Shown here: piece after piece, positions 1-7,290 of the stretch
Position numbering within the stretch: position 1 is the first letter of the stretch
Layout of the letters: each line of letters opens with the position of its first letter
Origin: Cephalothrix spiralis
Taxonomy: Eukaryota; Nemertea; Palaeonemertea; Archinemertea; Cephalotrichidae
NCBI GenBank assembly: GCA_032353305.1
Contig: JAUCNG010408471.1
Span: 1 to 10,346 of the forward strand
Length of the DNA stretch: 10,346 nucleotides
Direction: 5' to 3'
Notes under the pieces: generated by a model
The model's input: the letters and a program-made list of their open reading frames with translations, nothing else
Databases searched by the model: none
What the model was told of the DNA's origin: nothing
Translations under genes and position numbers: made by a program

Positions 1-331
1 GTCACATCCGGGGGTATAATAAGAAATAATTCACCTGTTTTTTAGTATGAGGATAATACAGAGCCTATGTTATAATAACGATTATTTTATCCTTCGGATT
101 TTAAAAGCATATAAACATAAACATTAGCACTAGTTCTAAATACATGTACTTTCCTAATATCCTTTAATATCATTTATTTGCATCAGAATTTTTCATTGAA
201 GCACTCGGGCTGTTTTCTTATTGTCTCTACAATTCTATAAAGCCTTTAGATTCCAGAAATATTAACACTGGAACCAGTTGCTGGAACGCCCTTAAATTGT
301 TCAGGGAGTTCTAGTCCTTATCATCCGTCAT

Positions 332-399
332 TGCATCATATTTATTCCTGGATATCGAAGAAACATTAGATAAACTGTTTCTTACGTTTTTGCTGAGCT
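332..399 (-). repeat. Copy C, shorter, of the duplicated 3' end
   Basis: Shares GCATCA, AAGAAACATT, AAACTG and TTGCTGA in order with copy A. The candidate poly(A) signal lies inside it. A still weaker match starting with TGCATCAGAAT is at 179-220. Confidence 0.4.
341..346 (-). terminator. Candidate poly(A) signal of the kinase gene
   Basis: AATAAA on the minus strand, about 525 nt after the TGA at 871-873. It is the first canonical signal downstream of the stop. A second AATAAA lies at 173-178 and an ATTAAA at 163-168. The 3' untranslated region would then be about 530-700 nt. Confidence 0.4.
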
Positions 400-502
400 A
401 GATACATCACTTGTATGATTATTTACAATGATTTGGATGCCTATCCAAAATTGCAGACAATGATCCTAATTATTGCAATCTCATTCAAAACGGCTTCGGT
501 TG

Positions 503-534
503 AACAACAGTCAATACTTTAACAACAGTCAATA
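503..534. repeat. 18 bp tandem duplication
   Basis: AACAACAGTCAATA occurs at 503-516 and again at 521-534, a period of 18 bp. It sits in the presumed 3' UTR. Confidence 0.7.
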
Positions 535-631
535 TTCATCAGTGTTCACTCATGCAGTTTTTGTAACCATTCAACCTTTGGATTAGAACTTTGGAATATT
601 TACACTAGAATGCTTCATTGCTAATTTGCTA

Positions 632-759
632 CATACGTGTAAAACTAGAATGGTTCACGAAATTCTAAACATCTTTTCTGTTCAAAACGTATTCTTGAAA
701 GCCCCGAAACATTGTGCGAGCTACTTCTCGGTGTCCTCGGCATTTCTGATGGCTGCTAC
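632..759 (-). repeat. Copy B of duplicated 3' end
   Basis: Diverged copy of 783-935, about 150 bp further downstream of the gene. Read on the minus strand it keeps an open frame in the same register as the protein's last codons, but loses the TGA by a one-base deletion next to it. Whether it was ever translated cannot be told. Confidence 0.65.
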
Positions 760-782
760 TATTGCTGCACTAATAAGCTATT

Positions 783-935
783 TACACAATACGTTTAGAA
801 TGTTTTTGGTACAGTTTTTGAACATCTTCTTTGTTCAAAGCGCATCTGCATCAGAATAGTTCTTGAAAGCTCAAGAAACATTGAGCAAACTGCTTGTAGG
901 AGGTAGTGCTACTTCTGACATTTCTGCTGATTGCG
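783..935 (-). repeat. Copy A of duplicated 3' end, spans the stop codon
   Basis: This stretch includes the last ~20 codons, the stop and the start of the 3' UTR. It aligns with copy B at 632-759 in the same order: TAGAATG, AACATCTT, TGTTCAAA, TTCTTGAAAGC, GAAACATTG and CATTTCTG (plus-strand reading). Identity is moderate with small gaps, so the duplication is old. Confidence 0.7.
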
Positions 936-3900
936 ACTTCATTTGACTTAACTGACTCAAACCAAGAACATAACCAGATTTAGGTCCGCCAGACTGTGCC
1001 ATTTTGCTACCGGGCTTGAATTGTATTATCTTGCCTATTTCTGGTTTTCGTTCACCGACCCTTTCAGTGAACATTTCCCACAGTCTGTTACAAGCTTGTT
1101 GAGACGTTGGTCTCTGTAAATGGTCTTCATGCCAGCATTCTTCAATCAATGACTTGATATCGTCAGCAGAACGGTCATCATTGAATATTGGTCGATCTCC
1201 GTCCTGAAGCTTCCCAACTATCTTTTTTACGTCATCATTGTTAAAAGGCTCTTCTTTGTAATACAACTTTCCATACCAAAGTTCAAACATCACTAAGGCA
1301 GTTCCAAATGTATCAGTAGCAAATGTATACTTTTTCAATCGATGCACTTCCGGTGGCAAATAGACTAGTGTACCTTTACATCCACTTGCTAATTCCTCAC
1401 TACCAACGATCTGATCAGATAGTCCGAAGTCCCCAATTTTGATTCGGTTATCAAAACTAATAAAAATGTTCTGTGATTTCATATCCTTGTGAACGAATTG
1501 CTTCGAATGAATGAGTGCAAGACCATTGAAAATTTGCATTGCAATATTTAGGTAATACTCCACGCTGCTCTTATAGCGATGAGCAGAACAAGGGTTTCTG
1601 TCGTTTGCTCTTCCATCTGTAATAAAATGCTTATGCAAATCCTCTTTGCACAATTCCATTATGAAATATAAAAATGGTTTCCCCTTTTCATGGGAAAGTT
1701 TATGTCCACAAAATTTAACAATATTTTCATGGTGCAATTTTAGAGCATTTTCCGACTCAACAATGATAAATCGCGCTTTTAATTTCTTTTTTGACTTTCT
1801 GGGTTTTGTAATGTCAATACATTTCACGGCGAATTTCTTACCAGTTTCTGAATGTATTCCTATTCTTACAGTTCCAAAGCTTCCACTTCCAATTATTTCT
1901 TCGGTAATTTTAATAGCCAGGATGTTGGTTAAACGGTCGTTTGATATAACTAAATCTGAAATCTCTAGTTTAATTAACTGGTAAACTTTTCTCATTTTAT
2001 AACTTTCTGATGATACCACGCTGGACATATCCTCTGCGTTATTATGAATGTATTCTAAATACTGAATAATATGATCAGCTTCAGATATTAGAGACTCAAA
2101 GTTAATTGTCAGCTTAGCGCTTGCCCATTTCGTTAGACTTCTACAGGCATTCATGTTCTGAAGTTGTGCACGGATAATATCTTTGAATCTTAATGAATCA
2201 TTTTCTATTTTCATGTCGTAAAAACTATCAGAATAAGAATCATCAGTTTCGAGTTCATATCGTAACCTCAGTACAATCTTGAGTAGAGCAACAGAGCCCT
2301 TTCCCAAACTGAGACGCAATAAATCCTCAGAATCCAAATGTTCTAGAAATTGCATGAGATATTCTACAACTTTAAAATGTCCTTGGCATGCAGCAAAATG
2401 CACCGCTGTTAACCCTCGATAACTGCATTGACTGACGTCAATACCAACGGTAATAAGGTAACTTACAACCTTAATATTACCTCCAACTGCAGCATGCATT
2501 AATGCATTCATTCCCTCTATATCCTTCAATTCAATGGCAGCTTTGTTTTCAATCAGGCATTTAACAATATCGAGATGTCCATTCTGTGAGCTAATATGCA
2601 ATGGGGTTGCTCCAACATCAGTAAGTCCTTGGTTGACAACAGCGTTATTCTCAATCAGACATTTAACAATATCGAGATGTCCATTCTCTGAGCTAATAAG
2701 CAATGCGGTTCCTCCATTATCTGTTAGTCCTTTGTTGACATCAGCATTGTTCTCAATCAAGCATTTAACAATATTAAGATGTCCTCTATCTGAGCTAATA
2801 TACAATGGGGTTGTACCACCATCTGTAGTTTCTTGGTTGACATCAGCGTAATTCTCGATTAAACATTTAACAATGTCAAAATGACCGTTATATGAGGACG
2901 TGAACAATGGGGTTGAACCATTATCTGTATGTCTCTGGTTGACATCAGCGTTATTATCGATCAAACATTTAACAATATCGAGATGTCCTAATTGTGAGCT
3001 AATATGCAATGGGGTTCCTCCATCATCTGTTCGTCCTTGGTTGACATCAGCATTGTTCTGAATCAAACATTTAACAATGTCCAAATGACATTTATATGAG
3101 CTTATAAACAATGGGGTTGCACCATTATTTGTACTTCTTTGGTTGACATCAGCTTTGTTTTCGATCAAACATTTAACAATACCGAGATGTCCATTCTGTG
3201 AGCTTATATGCAATGGGGTTCCTCCATTATCTGTTCGTCCTTGGTTGACATCAGCATTGTTCTGAATCAAACATTTAACAATGTCAAAATGACCGTTATA
3301 TGAGCTTATAAGCAATGGGGTTGTACCGTCATCTGTACTTGCCTGGTTGACATCAGCGTAATTCTCGATTAAGCATTTAACAATGTCAAAACGACCGTTA
3401 CATGAGCTTGTAATCAATGGGGTTCCACCATTATCTGTACGTCCTTGGTTGACATCAGCTTTGTTTTCGATCAAACATTTAACAATACCGAGATGTCCAT
3501 TCTGTGAGCTTATATGCAATGGGGTTCCTCCATTATCTGTTCGTCCTTGGTTGACATCAGCATTGTTCTCAATCAAACATTTAACAATATCAAGATGTCC
3601 TTCCTGTGAGCTTATATACAATGGGGTTGTTCCATCATCTGTACATCCCTGGTTGACATCAGCATCGTTCTCAATCAGAAATTTAACCATACCAAGATGT
3701 CCCACCTCTGAGCTTATATACAGTGGGGTTGCACCATAATTATCACATCGATTAACGTCGGCATTATTTTTTATGAGAAATTCCACAATGTCTAAATGCC
3801 CATGTAAACAACCACATTGTAACAATGTCCATCCTTCATCATCGGTAGAGTTTACATGAAACTTCTGTTCTGAAACCAAGTACTTCAAAACAGCAAGAAT

Positions 3901-3939
3901 CCCATTTACAGCAGGTTTAAACGGATCTGATTTATTCAT
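871..3939 (-). CDS. Ankyrin-repeat protein kinase, 1022 residues
   Basis: The protein should bind a partner through ankyrin repeats and phosphorylate Ser/Thr (possibly Tyr) with a C-terminal kinase; cytosolic, as no signal peptide or membrane segment is visible. Order: half repeat at 10-30; ankyrin repeats at about 34-530 (15 G-x-T-P-L-like starts, at residues 36, then 69 to 443 every 34, then 476 and 509); helix-rich linker 531-676; kinase 677-955; Ser/Gln-rich tail to 1022. Kinase residues seen: glycine loop GSGSFG 684-689, Lys706, helix-C Glu728, catalytic loop with Asp819, Lys821 and Asn824, DFG at 837, PPE at 862-864, Asp876 and Arg943. The HRD motif reads HKD. Ankyrin-then-kinase order is as in TNNI3K and ILK, opposite to RIPK4 and DAPK, but I cannot claim orthology. 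Subdomain XI (CW..RPT) resembles TKL kinases; the catalytic-loop region also recalls other Ser/Thr groups. Met1 is the first in-frame ATG after a TGA about 75 bases upstream, but an upstream exon is possible. Confidence 0.9.
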   Translation of the reverse strand: MNKSDPFKPAVNGILAVLKYLVSEQKFHVNSTDDEGWTLLQCGCLHGHLDIVEFLIKNNADVNRCDNYGATPLYISSEVGHLGMVKFLIENDADVNQGCTDDGTTPLYISSQEGHLDIVKCLIENNADVNQGRTDNGGTPLHISSQNGHLGIVKCLIENKADVNQGRTDNGGTPLITSSCNGRFDIVKCLIENYADVNQASTDDGTTPLLISSYNGHFDIVKCLIQNNADVNQGRTDNGGTPLHISSQNGHLGIVKCLIENKADVNQRSTNNGATPLFISSYKCHLDIVKCLIQNNADVNQGRTDDGGTPLHISSQLGHLDIVKCLIDNNADVNQRHTDNGSTPLFTSSYNGHFDIVKCLIENYADVNQETTDGGTTPLYISSDRGHLNIVKCLIENNADVNKGLTDNGGTALLISSENGHLDIVKCLIENNAVVNQGLTDVGATPLHISSQNGHLDIVKCLIENKAAIELKDIEGMNALMHAAVGGNIKVVSYLITVGIDVSQCSYRGLTAVHFAACQGHFKVVEYLMQFLEHLDSEDLLRLSLGKGSVALLKIVLRLRYELETDDSYSDSFYDMKIENDSLRFKDIIRAQLQNMNACRSLTKWASAKLTINFESLISEADHIIQYLEYIHNNAEDMSSVVSSESYKMRKVYQLIKLEISDLVISNDRLTNILAIKITEEIIGSGSFGTVRIGIHSETGKKFAVKCIDITKPRKSKKKLKARFIIVESENALKLHHENIVKFCGHKLSHEKGKPFLYFIMELCKEDLHKHFITDGRANDRNPCSAHRYKSSVEYYLNIAMQIFNGLALIHSKQFVHKDMKSQNIFISFDNRIKIGDFGLSDQIVGSEELASGCKGTLVYLPPEVHRLKKYTFATDTFGTALVMFELWYGKLYYKEEPFNNDDVKKIVGKLQDGDRPIFNDDRSADDIKSLIEECWHEDHLQRPTSQQACNRLWEMFTERVGERKPEIGKIIQFKPGSKMAQSGGPKSGYVLGLSQLSQMKSQSAEMSEVALPPTSSLLNVS
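1075..1911 (-). other. Protein kinase domain (residues 677-955)
   Basis: All main subdomains are present and in order: glycine loop, AVK lysine, helix-C glutamate spaced correctly before the HHENIV turn, catalytic loop HKDMKSQN, DFG, a GT-x-x-Y-x-PPE activation segment, the helix-F aspartate and the CW..RPT closing motif. Length is about 280 residues, normal for a kinase. A short insertion (about residues 774-791) lies before the catalytic loop. Nothing seen suggests a pseudokinase. Confidence 0.9.
1912..2349 (-). other. Unassigned linker between ankyrin and kinase parts
   Basis: Residues 531-676 have no ankyrin signature and no domain I recognise. They are rich in Leu, Ile, Glu, Asp and Lys with few prolines, so they look helical, with an acidic Ser/Asp/Tyr patch at 564-576. 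They could be a coiled or helical-bundle dimerisation or autoregulatory segment; that is inference. Confidence 0.5.
3139..3263 (-). repeat. 125 bp block identical to 3445-3569
   Basis: Read base by base, 3139-3263 equals 3445-3569, an offset of 306 bp or exactly three 102 bp ankyrin units. It covers about residues 226-267 and 124-165. Identity includes synonymous positions, while neighbouring units differ at many bases, so this is a recent copy or conversion event inside the array. Confidence 0.9.
3445..3569 (-). repeat. 125 bp block identical to 3139-3263
   Basis: Partner copy of the block at 3139-3263, three ankyrin units away. The first difference after the block is C here against G in the partner, at 3570 and 3264. 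Confidence 0.9.
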
Positions 3940-3943
3940 ATTG

Positions 3944-3973
3944 CTTGACAGAAAAGTGAATATTATGTTAGAA
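3944..3973 (-). promoter_or_regulatory. Candidate 3' splice site just upstream of ATG
   Basis: Reading the minus strand there is a branch-point-like TTCTAAC (3967-3973), then a pyrimidine-rich CACTTTTCTGTC run, then AAG ending at 3944, four bases before the ATG. The branch adenine to AG distance is about 23 nt, normal for animal introns. The encoded N-terminus begins within an ankyrin repeat, which fits an exon boundary here. AAG is weaker than CAG, and the site could be chance. Confidence 0.35.
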
Positions 3974-4330
3974 TTAAAAGCCGCGTTTAGGAAAAGTTCT
4001 AAATCATGTCATTATAATAAAAAATATCAATAGCGAACACCTTAGTCAGTTAATTACCGGTGGTAACTGTACTTTAGTTTTAATCCCGTTGATAATCCAT
4101 TCTATTGCATTACATGTACTAGCCAGACATGTCCACACTATCAAATGATTATCAAATGTTAGACATACATATAGATATACGAATTTATCGCTTGACCGAA
4201 AAGTGAAGTGATAAGATGAACTTTTTAGTTCCGAATAATCTCGTGTACAGGTATTATGAGCTTAGACAGTTTTGAATGATTTAGTTAAACCATACAAGTG
4301 AAATAGAACCGACGACTTTTGTCTGTGGAT
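3974..4330. other. Upstream spacer, no gene seen
   Basis: AT-rich DNA between the kinase ORF and the first MITE. No reading frame, strong TATA box or CpG-rich core promoter could be identified. It is either the promoter and 5' UTR of the kinase gene or, if the splice site upstream of the ATG is real, the 3' part of an intron. Confidence 0.5.
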
Positions 4331-4333
4331 TTA

Positions 4334-4811
4334 TGCACCAGTCAATGAAATGTACCGGGGGGAGGGGCCGGGAAATGTGAAAATAGCGCTGCGTAGCGAA
4401 ATCGCTTGGATGGCGTTTTCGGCGCTAGGCCTCGCAGGCGGGGACATTCTTTCAAGCGCTATGGATAGCTATGGATGGCCCATAGGGGCGGGTAATTTTA
4501 GATTATTACAGAAAAAATCCGCTTGCAAATGGAACAAATGAGCAAAACACAGAAAATTTAGAAAAAGAATAACTTTCAGCTCAGCCGCGGTGATTTTGCT
4601 TTTTATAAATTTTTTTTTTCAGATACTTGATGAAAAAATTTGCGTTTTGTAGCGCTATGTACCGCCACCCTACCCAGGGACTTGGCGCTTAAGGAGTTCA
4701 GTGGATCGGGGCGATCCACCAATTTCCAGCGCTAGGATCGCCTAAGGCGTCGCTAAGCGTCGCTATTTTGACATTTCCCCCTCCCCCCGGTGCATTTCAT
4801 TGACTGGTGCA
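4334..4811. mobile_element. MITE 1, 478 bp, TIRs of about 50 bp
   Basis: Left end 4334-4388 and right end 4761-4811 are inverted copies beginning TGCACCAGTCAATGAAATG and continuing through a G-rich run to AAAATAGCG; they differ mainly by a 4-base gap and two substitutions. TTA flanks both sides (4331-4333 and 4812-4814), which suits a PIF/Harbinger-type TWA target, though three bases in AT-rich DNA is weak support. The interior is GC-rich with many AGCGCT/TAGCG motifs and no transposase. A hairpin with 8 bp arms GTGGATCG/CGATCCAC and a GGG loop lies at 4701-4719. Confidence 0.85.
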
Positions 4812-4814
4812 TTA

Positions 4815-5696
4815 TTTGAGACATGTTGGTTTCTTTTTTTCCATTAATACACATATAATCGACGAAATGAGAAGATTTTATTAACAAAAGTAGGATGAAG
4901 CTAGAAAATCTGTGATTTTCCGTCGATAAGACAGATATTCTTGAATCTCTGTATAATATGTTTTAGTTTAGTATAAATGAACTTGGACTAAAATGAACTA
5001 TATACGTAAGACTTAACAAAATATTTCAATTTTATTTAGATATATAAGTTAATAGTGTCTAACTGATTTAGGCGTAGAATATTGAACTTATTCGACGACA
5101 ACCTCAGTCTATTTTGATCGGTGAACGAAACAAACGAATCACCCGTCTAAGTTCGATATGTAGGCTAACATCTAAAGCTGTGATAGGCTATAATGGAAAA
5201 TATATATTTTCCTCGATTGTTTTACTCTAAATCAAAAGCATGAATATTATTTGCATTTTAATACTTAAAACAGCATAATGACCATATAAAAAAGTTTTTA
5301 TTAACAAAAATGAAAAATGGGTGGATGGTCAAAATTTGTAGAAAAAATATGTGCGCGCTGGAAAAGTTTTGCTAAATTGTACCTGAAAAAATTGGCGCCT
5401 CTGAAAAAATTAGCAAATAGTGCCAAAAAGGGGTCGCGTGGTCAAAAGGGCTTGTGGGTACCTAAAGAAGTAGAAAAAATTGAAGATACATTTATTCCAT
5501 GCAACCCTGAACTATGTACATGTAAGGTACAAAACTAACAATATGCGTATACTTTTTAATATGATCCCAAACGGCAAAACCCAAACTTTAACAAATTACC
5601 GTTCCCTGTATGGACCGGGCCAGTAGCATGCAAATCTGCTTTCTTCCCTAGAATATTAACTTCGGTTTCTTATTGAATCTCACTTATTGAGTCAAC
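4815..5696. other. AT-rich spacer, no convincing gene
   Basis: No gene is supported. A 73-codon Lys-rich frame at 5317-5538 is discussed among the rejected items; within it CTGAAAAAATT repeats at 5383 and 5401 (18 bp period). TTTTATTAACAAAA occurs twice, near 4875 and 5297, which may be a small repeat or chance in AT-rich DNA. Confidence 0.5.
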
Positions 5697-6031
5697 CAAA
5701 GGTCATGATGGAAAGGGGTAACTAGCTTAAATATAGTACAGGTGAGACCTATATCGTATCCAATATGATTCGCTTGATATGGTCTATAAATAATATGGAT
5801 AATAATCTTAATTTACCACTTTACACGGCTATAATGTAAACAACCAGTACATCTAACCGGATGATCTGATCTTGAGCCAGCCAGATGTCGATTTAGCCCT
5901 AACATTTCTCAACGTAACACGCTAATACTCTCAATGAGTCTGAAAAAGCCTGCATATATAAAAAGCTCTCCGTATAAGAAATATATTAGTTATATTAGTG
6001 CTCGTTACTCCCCTTTCCATCATGACCTTTG
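5697..6031. mobile_element. MITE 2, 335 bp, with 7-bp target duplication
   Basis: The left end CAAAGGTCATGATGG followed by AAAGGGG and TAAC is matched in inverted form at the right end (6004-6031); the first 22 bases are identical. AGTCAAC flanks both ends directly (5690-5696 and 6032-6038). The CA-start TIR and 7-8 bp duplication resemble hAT-type elements. The interior has no coding capacity. A strong TATA-like TATATAAAAAG is at 5955-5965 inside it. Confidence 0.85.
5955..5965 (+). promoter_or_regulatory. TATA-like box inside MITE 2
   Basis: TATATAAAAAG fits the TATA consensus on the plus strand. No gene follows within the window, so it is either a leftover of the transposon promoter or chance. 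Confidence 0.2.
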
Positions 6032-6063
6032 AGTCAACTGATTGGCTCAGTTGGTATAGGTCG

Positions 6064-6083
6064 TGACGTCATCATATGATGAC
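6064..6083. promoter_or_regulatory. CRE-like TGACGTCA overlapping a 16-bp palindrome
   Basis: TGACGTCA (6064-6071), the CREB/ATF consensus, overlaps the perfect palindrome GTCATCATATGATGAC (6068-6083). A second TGACGTCA is at 7000-7007 and a third at 9119-9126. No promoter is otherwise apparent here. Confidence 0.3.
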
Positions 6084-6631
6084 TACTTCATGTCGTGTAT
6101 TTTTTTCTGCATCTTTTAGTTGTACAAGTTTATCTAAACAACACCAAATTCACTGCAGTGAATAACACGCGTGTGGCTACTGGTTCAGGGGTCCCTTGGC
6201 CCTTCCTATGTCCATAAATTTTTTTTTTTAACATTACAATTACAACAAAATAATCTTTCGGGATATTTACAAAGAGTATAGGCTTATGAGGGGAGGGGTT
6301 CATAAGGGGGGGGGGGAGGCAGCCGTCGAAACATTCGCTTCTAACAAATTATGGTCGTCGACCAGTGATAGATCGTTTAGATCATAATTAAGGATCAAGG
6401 AAACATTTATATACCGGGTTTCGGGAAAAAAAACTATTTTCTCTCAACAATTAAAAACAAAATTAAGCGCCATAAAGTGCTCCCATCGGTCTGTCACCTG
6501 TCAAAAGTGTAAGGTTCCGTCGAAACAGTCGTGTTTAATATCATGGCTCCGTCAGGCTGTCGACTGTTAAAAACTGTCGTTTTAAGAAATACAGTGCCAT
6601 CAGCCTTAAAATGTTGAATTTCCTGCCTTAA
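6084..6631. other. Spacer with homopolymer runs, no gene
   Basis: Contains a T run near 6219, a G11 run at 6306-6316 and several CCGTCGAAAC / CTGTCGACTG-like motifs. No reading frame of note and no clear element ends. Confidence 0.5.
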
Positions 6632-6639
6632 GGTCTAAC

Positions 6640-6878
6640 CGAGGGGCAAATCACTTCCATTTTGGGTGTACAGTAATAAAAATAAGAATAAATAATAATT
6701 ATTAATAATTATTAATAATTATTAATTATTAATAATTATTAATATTTATTAATTATTAATAATAAAATTAATAAAAATTAATAAAATTAATAAAAATTAA
6801 TAAAAAATAATAAAAAATAATAAATATTAATAATTAATTAATAATGTACACTAATAAACCGAAGTGATTTGCCCCTCG
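6640..6878. mobile_element. MITE 3, 239 bp, perfect 18-bp TIR and 8-bp TSD
   Basis: CGAGGGGCAAATCACTTC at 6640-6657 is exactly inverted at 6861-6878. GGTCTAAC occurs directly on both sides (6632-6639 and 6879-6886), flush with the TIRs: an intact 8-bp target-site duplication as in hAT-type insertion. The centre is almost pure A/T. There is no coding capacity, so mobility would need a transposase from elsewhere. Confidence 0.95.
6687..6845. repeat. 159-bp pure A/T core of MITE 3
   Basis: Every base here is A or T, made of short TAATAATTATTAA and TAAAAATTAA variants. It can fold on itself and is likely unstable in length. It is entirely inside the TIR pair of MITE 3. Confidence 0.9.
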
Positions 6879-6886
6879 GGTCTAAC

Positions 6887-7290
6887 ATGATTGATCTAAA
6901 ATAGTAATGCGACGACGGACCCCGAAAAACCGTCGATGCCGTCGATTTACCCTTATGAACGCTGATAGGCATATGTGGTATGTTGGTTTCAAAATCAAAT
7001 GACGTCACGAGGGCGCCTTGGCGGCGAAAAACGGAATTTTGCACTCAGTATAATATCAACGGTCAGTAATGGTGGAATATTAATAAACCTGGCCAAAATT
7101 GAAATCAGGAACCAATTTATAGAATTTTATACCTATACTTGGAATGACTTGCGAGTTGAAGTTGAGTTGAGTTGCGACATTGACCCGTTTATTTAGAACA
7201 TCCTATACCATCAAATCTTCAGTCAAAATACCTCCGAGTCCAAGCAAGTAGGATGTTGGCGGTGACCGATATAGAAGACTAATATATAGC
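6887..7290. other. Spacer between MITE 3 and MITE 4, no gene
   Basis: Short open frames on both strands (one of 68 codons running into MITE 3) have no recognisable product. ATGACGTCACGA at 6999-7010 is the exact reverse complement of 6062-6073. Confidence 0.5.

Larger units (their letters stand above)
2515..3735 (-). repeat. Homogenised ankyrin array, 12 x 102 bp
   Basis: This part of the coding sequence (residues 69-475) is a tandem array in which every complete unit is exactly 34 codons. The unit reads roughly TDxGxTPLxISSxxGHxDIVK followed by CLIENNADVNQGR. Canonical ankyrin repeats have 33 residues, and the repeats on either side of this block (36 to 69, 443 to 476, 476 to 509) do have 33. 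The extra residue sits between the ADVN end and the next TDxG turn. The common ancestor of the 34-residue units was therefore amplified locally. The antisense strand mirrors the array with long but meaningless open frames. Confidence 0.9.

Noticed and set aside
626-859. 77-codon plus-strand frame ending near the kinase stop
   Set aside because: It runs through the duplicated 3' end copies, has no recognisable domain, and is antisense to the 3' UTR.
1646-1984. 112-codon plus-strand frame
   Set aside because: Lies antisense to the kinase domain, whose motifs are unmistakable on the minus strand.
2515-3735. Regular direct repeats resembling a CRISPR array
   Set aside because: The 102-bp units are fully coding ankyrin repeats with no separate unique spacers.
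2534-3739. Two long plus-strand frames with repeated SVSPWLTSALFSIKHLTI-like peptides
   Set aside because: They are the antisense mirror of the ankyrin array; the periodicity comes from the 102-bp repeat, and the real frame carries clear ankyrin motifs.
871-3939. Bacterial (endosymbiont) ankyrin gene
   Set aside because: A eukaryotic-type kinase is fused to it, no ribosome-binding site or neighbouring bacterial genes are present, and the flanks hold animal-type MITEs.
4350-4541. 63-codon frame
   Set aside because: Starts inside the left TIR of MITE 1 and covers only non-coding MITE sequence.
5317-5538. 73-codon Lys-rich frame with ATG and a KKLAPLKKLA repeat
   Set aside because: Made mostly of AAA-rich low complexity and an 18-bp repeat, with no domain or upstream signal. 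A short secreted or nuclear basic peptide cannot be excluded, but nothing supports it.
6043-6054. Exact tRNA A-box match TGGCTCAGTTGG
   Set aside because: No B-box lies within the next 100 bases and no cloverleaf forms; the motif sits in a small hairpin next to the MITE 2 target site. A chance match in a window of this size is not rare.
6838-7196. Overlapping frames of 68 codons (minus) and 73 codons (plus)
   Set aside because: The minus frame ends inside MITE 3 and the two overlap on opposite strands; neither resembles a known protein.
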